Positions 5,568 to 6,324 of a DNA stretch of 6,324 bases are shown one piece after another (position 1 is the stretch's first letter; every line of letters starts with the position of its first letter). Position numbers and translations under genes: made by a program. Where the stretch lies: assembly GCA_039026975.1 (NCBI GenBank), contig JBCCLI010000383.1, forward strand, positions 1-6,324, in the 5' to 3' direction. Below the pieces are notes generated by a model. It did no database searches and was not told the DNA's origin. It saw only the letters and a program-made list of their open reading frames with translations. The stretch comes from JBCBKZ01 sp039026975. Lineage in GTDB: Bacteria > Bacteroidota > Bacteroidia > J057.

Positions 5568-5593
5568 TATAAGAGAGTAAATACTTTCTTATA
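5568..5593. promoter_or_regulatory. Candidate TetR operator (26-bp palindrome)
   Basis: The left half TATAAGAGAGTAA (5568-5580) and the right half ATACTTTCTTATA (5581-5593) are reverse complements at 11 of 13 positions; the mismatches are the central pair and one G/A. The site lies in the 129-bp gap between the divergent regulator and the leftward genes. It is 20 bp before the regulator ATG and about 84 bp before the other ATG. Size, symmetry and position are typical of TetR-family operators, so autorepression plus repression of the leftward genes is the natural model. A minus-strand GATCTTTG (5557-5564), one base off the Bacteroidota -7 consensus TAnnTTTG, lies just downstream of it for leftward transcription, but I see no matching -33 element. 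Confidence 0.7.
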
Positions 5594-5613
5594 TTAGTCA
5601 AAAACAGATAGAA

Positions 5614-6237
5614 ATGAAAAGGAGTACGCGAAACGCGGCTAAGACCAAGCAGGAAATCATTGAAAAATCAGCTCCAGTATTCAATGTGTATGGGTATGCG
5701 GGAACTAAAATGCAGATGCTGGTAGATGCAACAGGCTACCAGATGGGAGGAATCTATCGCCATTTTGAAACCAAAATGGACTTGGCCAAAGCTGCCTTTC
5801 AGTACAATTATAAAACCTTGATTAAGAGTAATTTTGAATTGAAGGAGAAGCTAAGCCCCAAAGAGAAAGTCTTAACCATTTTGCAGAACTATAAAAAAAT
5901 GGCGCTCAAGCCAGTAATACCCGGCGGGTGCCCACTTCTCAATACGGCCATAGAAGTAGATGATACGGATGAGGGCTTTAGACAGCTTACTCAGTCTGCC
6001 GTAAGAGAAGTGATTGAGATGATGGAGCAGATATTAGAAGAAGGAAAAGCCTCTGGATCATTTAATCCTAAGCTAAATCCAAAGAAGGAAGCCCAATACC
6101 TTTTTGCCTCTATTGAAGGGGCCATCATGCTAAGCAGAATTACCAGAGATAAAGCCCCTTTCATTGAGATTTTTGAAAAGGCTATAAGCTACTTCGAGAA
6201 GAATATAGTTTTGGAAAAAATGGACCGGCGACTTTAG
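5614..6237 (+). CDS. TetR/AcrR-family transcriptional regulator
   Basis: This is a 207-residue one-component repressor-type regulator of usual TetR length. The DNA-binding domain spans roughly 10-58; the helix-turn-helix includes the turn near G30-T31 and the recognition helix in GYQMGGIYRHFETK (41-54). The C-terminal ligand domain carries GGCPLLNTAIEVDDTD (104-119), a signature I associate with the LmrA/YxaF-like branch, and AQYLFASIEGAIMLSRITRD (160-179), typical of the final dimerisation helices. Members usually release DNA when a small hydrophobic or acyl-type ligand binds; the ligand here is not visible. The gene is divergent from the six-gene leftward series and has a strong palindrome 20 bp before its start, so it probably controls itself and those genes. 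The last residues (about DRRL) and the TAG stop lie inside a palindrome at 6226-6243, so the native C-terminus may have been altered by an inserted repeat. Confidence 0.95.
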   Translation: MKRSTRNAAKTKQEIIEKSAPVFNVYGYAGTKMQMLVDATGYQMGGIYRHFETKMDLAKAAFQYNYKTLIKSNFELKEKLSPKEKVLTILQNYKKMALKPVIPGGCPLLNTAIEVDDTDEGFRQLTQSAVREVIEMMEQILEEGKASGSFNPKLNPKKEAQYLFASIEGAIMLSRITRDKAPFIEIFEKAISYFEKNIVLEKMDRRL

Positions 6238-6243
6238 TCGCTG
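6226..6243. repeat. REP-like palindrome spanning the regulator stop codon
   Basis: GCGACT at 6228-6233 and AGTCGC at 6236-6241 are exact reverse complements around TT. The stem extends outward by one G-T wobble and one C-G pair. The TAG stop (6235-6237) lies inside it. A second small inversion, CTGCTC-AT-GGGCAG, follows at 6264-6277. The compact GC-rich palindrome beside more inverted sequence looks like a dispersed REP-type element or an end structure shared with a convergent neighbour. No T-run follows on either strand. Confidence 0.5.
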
Positions 6244-6267
6244 CAAGAAGCACTAGTCAATATCTGC

Positions 6268-6324
6268 TCATGGGCAGTTGCGCTTCGAGACACTTAGTTG
6301 TGGAGCCTGTAGAAGGGCATCAAC
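6268..6324 (-). CDS. Possible 3' end of a gene entering from the right edge (very tentative)
   Basis: The minus-strand frame is open from the right edge to a TGA at 6270-6268, giving 18 residues (VDALLQAPQLSVSKRNCP). It would converge on the TetR gene with about 30 bp between stops. The stretch is too short to identify, its end lies in the small inversion at 6264-6277, and it may just be a chance reading through repeat-like sequence. Confidence 0.12.
   Translation of the reverse strand, partial: VDALLQAPQLSVSKRNCP

Overview
The window looks like a chromosomal accessory locus from a Bacteroidota bacterium. This is an inference from moderate-to-low GC (low 40s by eye), gene starts without purine-rich Shine-Dalgarno sequences, the protein flavour, and palindromic repeats in most gaps; no 16S or other taxonomic marker is present. 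The window is densely coding. Six genes run leftward and one TetR-type regulator runs rightward. No tRNA, rRNA, CRISPR array or transposase gene was seen.

Layout in transcription order, starting from a divergent control region at 5485-5613. Leftward: a tautomerase-fold protein lacking the catalytic N-terminal proline (5484-5032); a tautomerase of the cis-CaaD/Tautomerase_3 type with Pro1 (4981-4571); a 531-residue FAD-binding oxidase closely resembling alkyl-dihydroxyacetone-phosphate synthase, AGPS (4538-2943); a short-chain dehydrogenase resembling DHRS7B (2793-1999); an enoyl-CoA hydratase/isomerase-family protein with both catalytic glutamates (1812-1030); and a second short-chain dehydrogenase resembling RhlG/3-oxoacyl-ACP reductases (940-158). 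Rightward: a TetR/AcrR regulator (5614-6237). A 26-bp near-perfect palindrome at 5568-5593 is the best candidate operator, placed to control both directions. The first three leftward genes are tightly spaced (50 and 32 bp). The later gaps (149, 186 and 89 bp) are longer, and the first two hold palindromic elements, so the set may be one operon or two or three units.

How the genes may work together is inference. Two readings compete. In the first, the FAD enzyme and the DHRS7B-like reductase mirror two consecutive steps of peroxisomal ether-lipid synthesis (AGPS, then the acyl/alkyl-DHAP reductase PexRAP). In the second, the set is an inducible catabolic module: an FAD-dependent oxidation, tautomerase/hydratase chemistry on an unsaturated acid, CoA-linked hydration by the crotonase, and two NAD(P)-dependent reductions or oxidations, under TetR control. 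The two adjacent tautomerase-fold proteins, one apparently inactive at position 1 and one active-looking, are the most unusual protein feature.

Four separate palindromic or repeat-like elements (70-115, 1875-1931, 2832-2914, 6226-6243) sit in gene gaps. The last forms the end of the regulator reading frame. Weak open frames touching both window edges may be the ends of neighbouring genes, but each runs into or beside repeat-like sequence.
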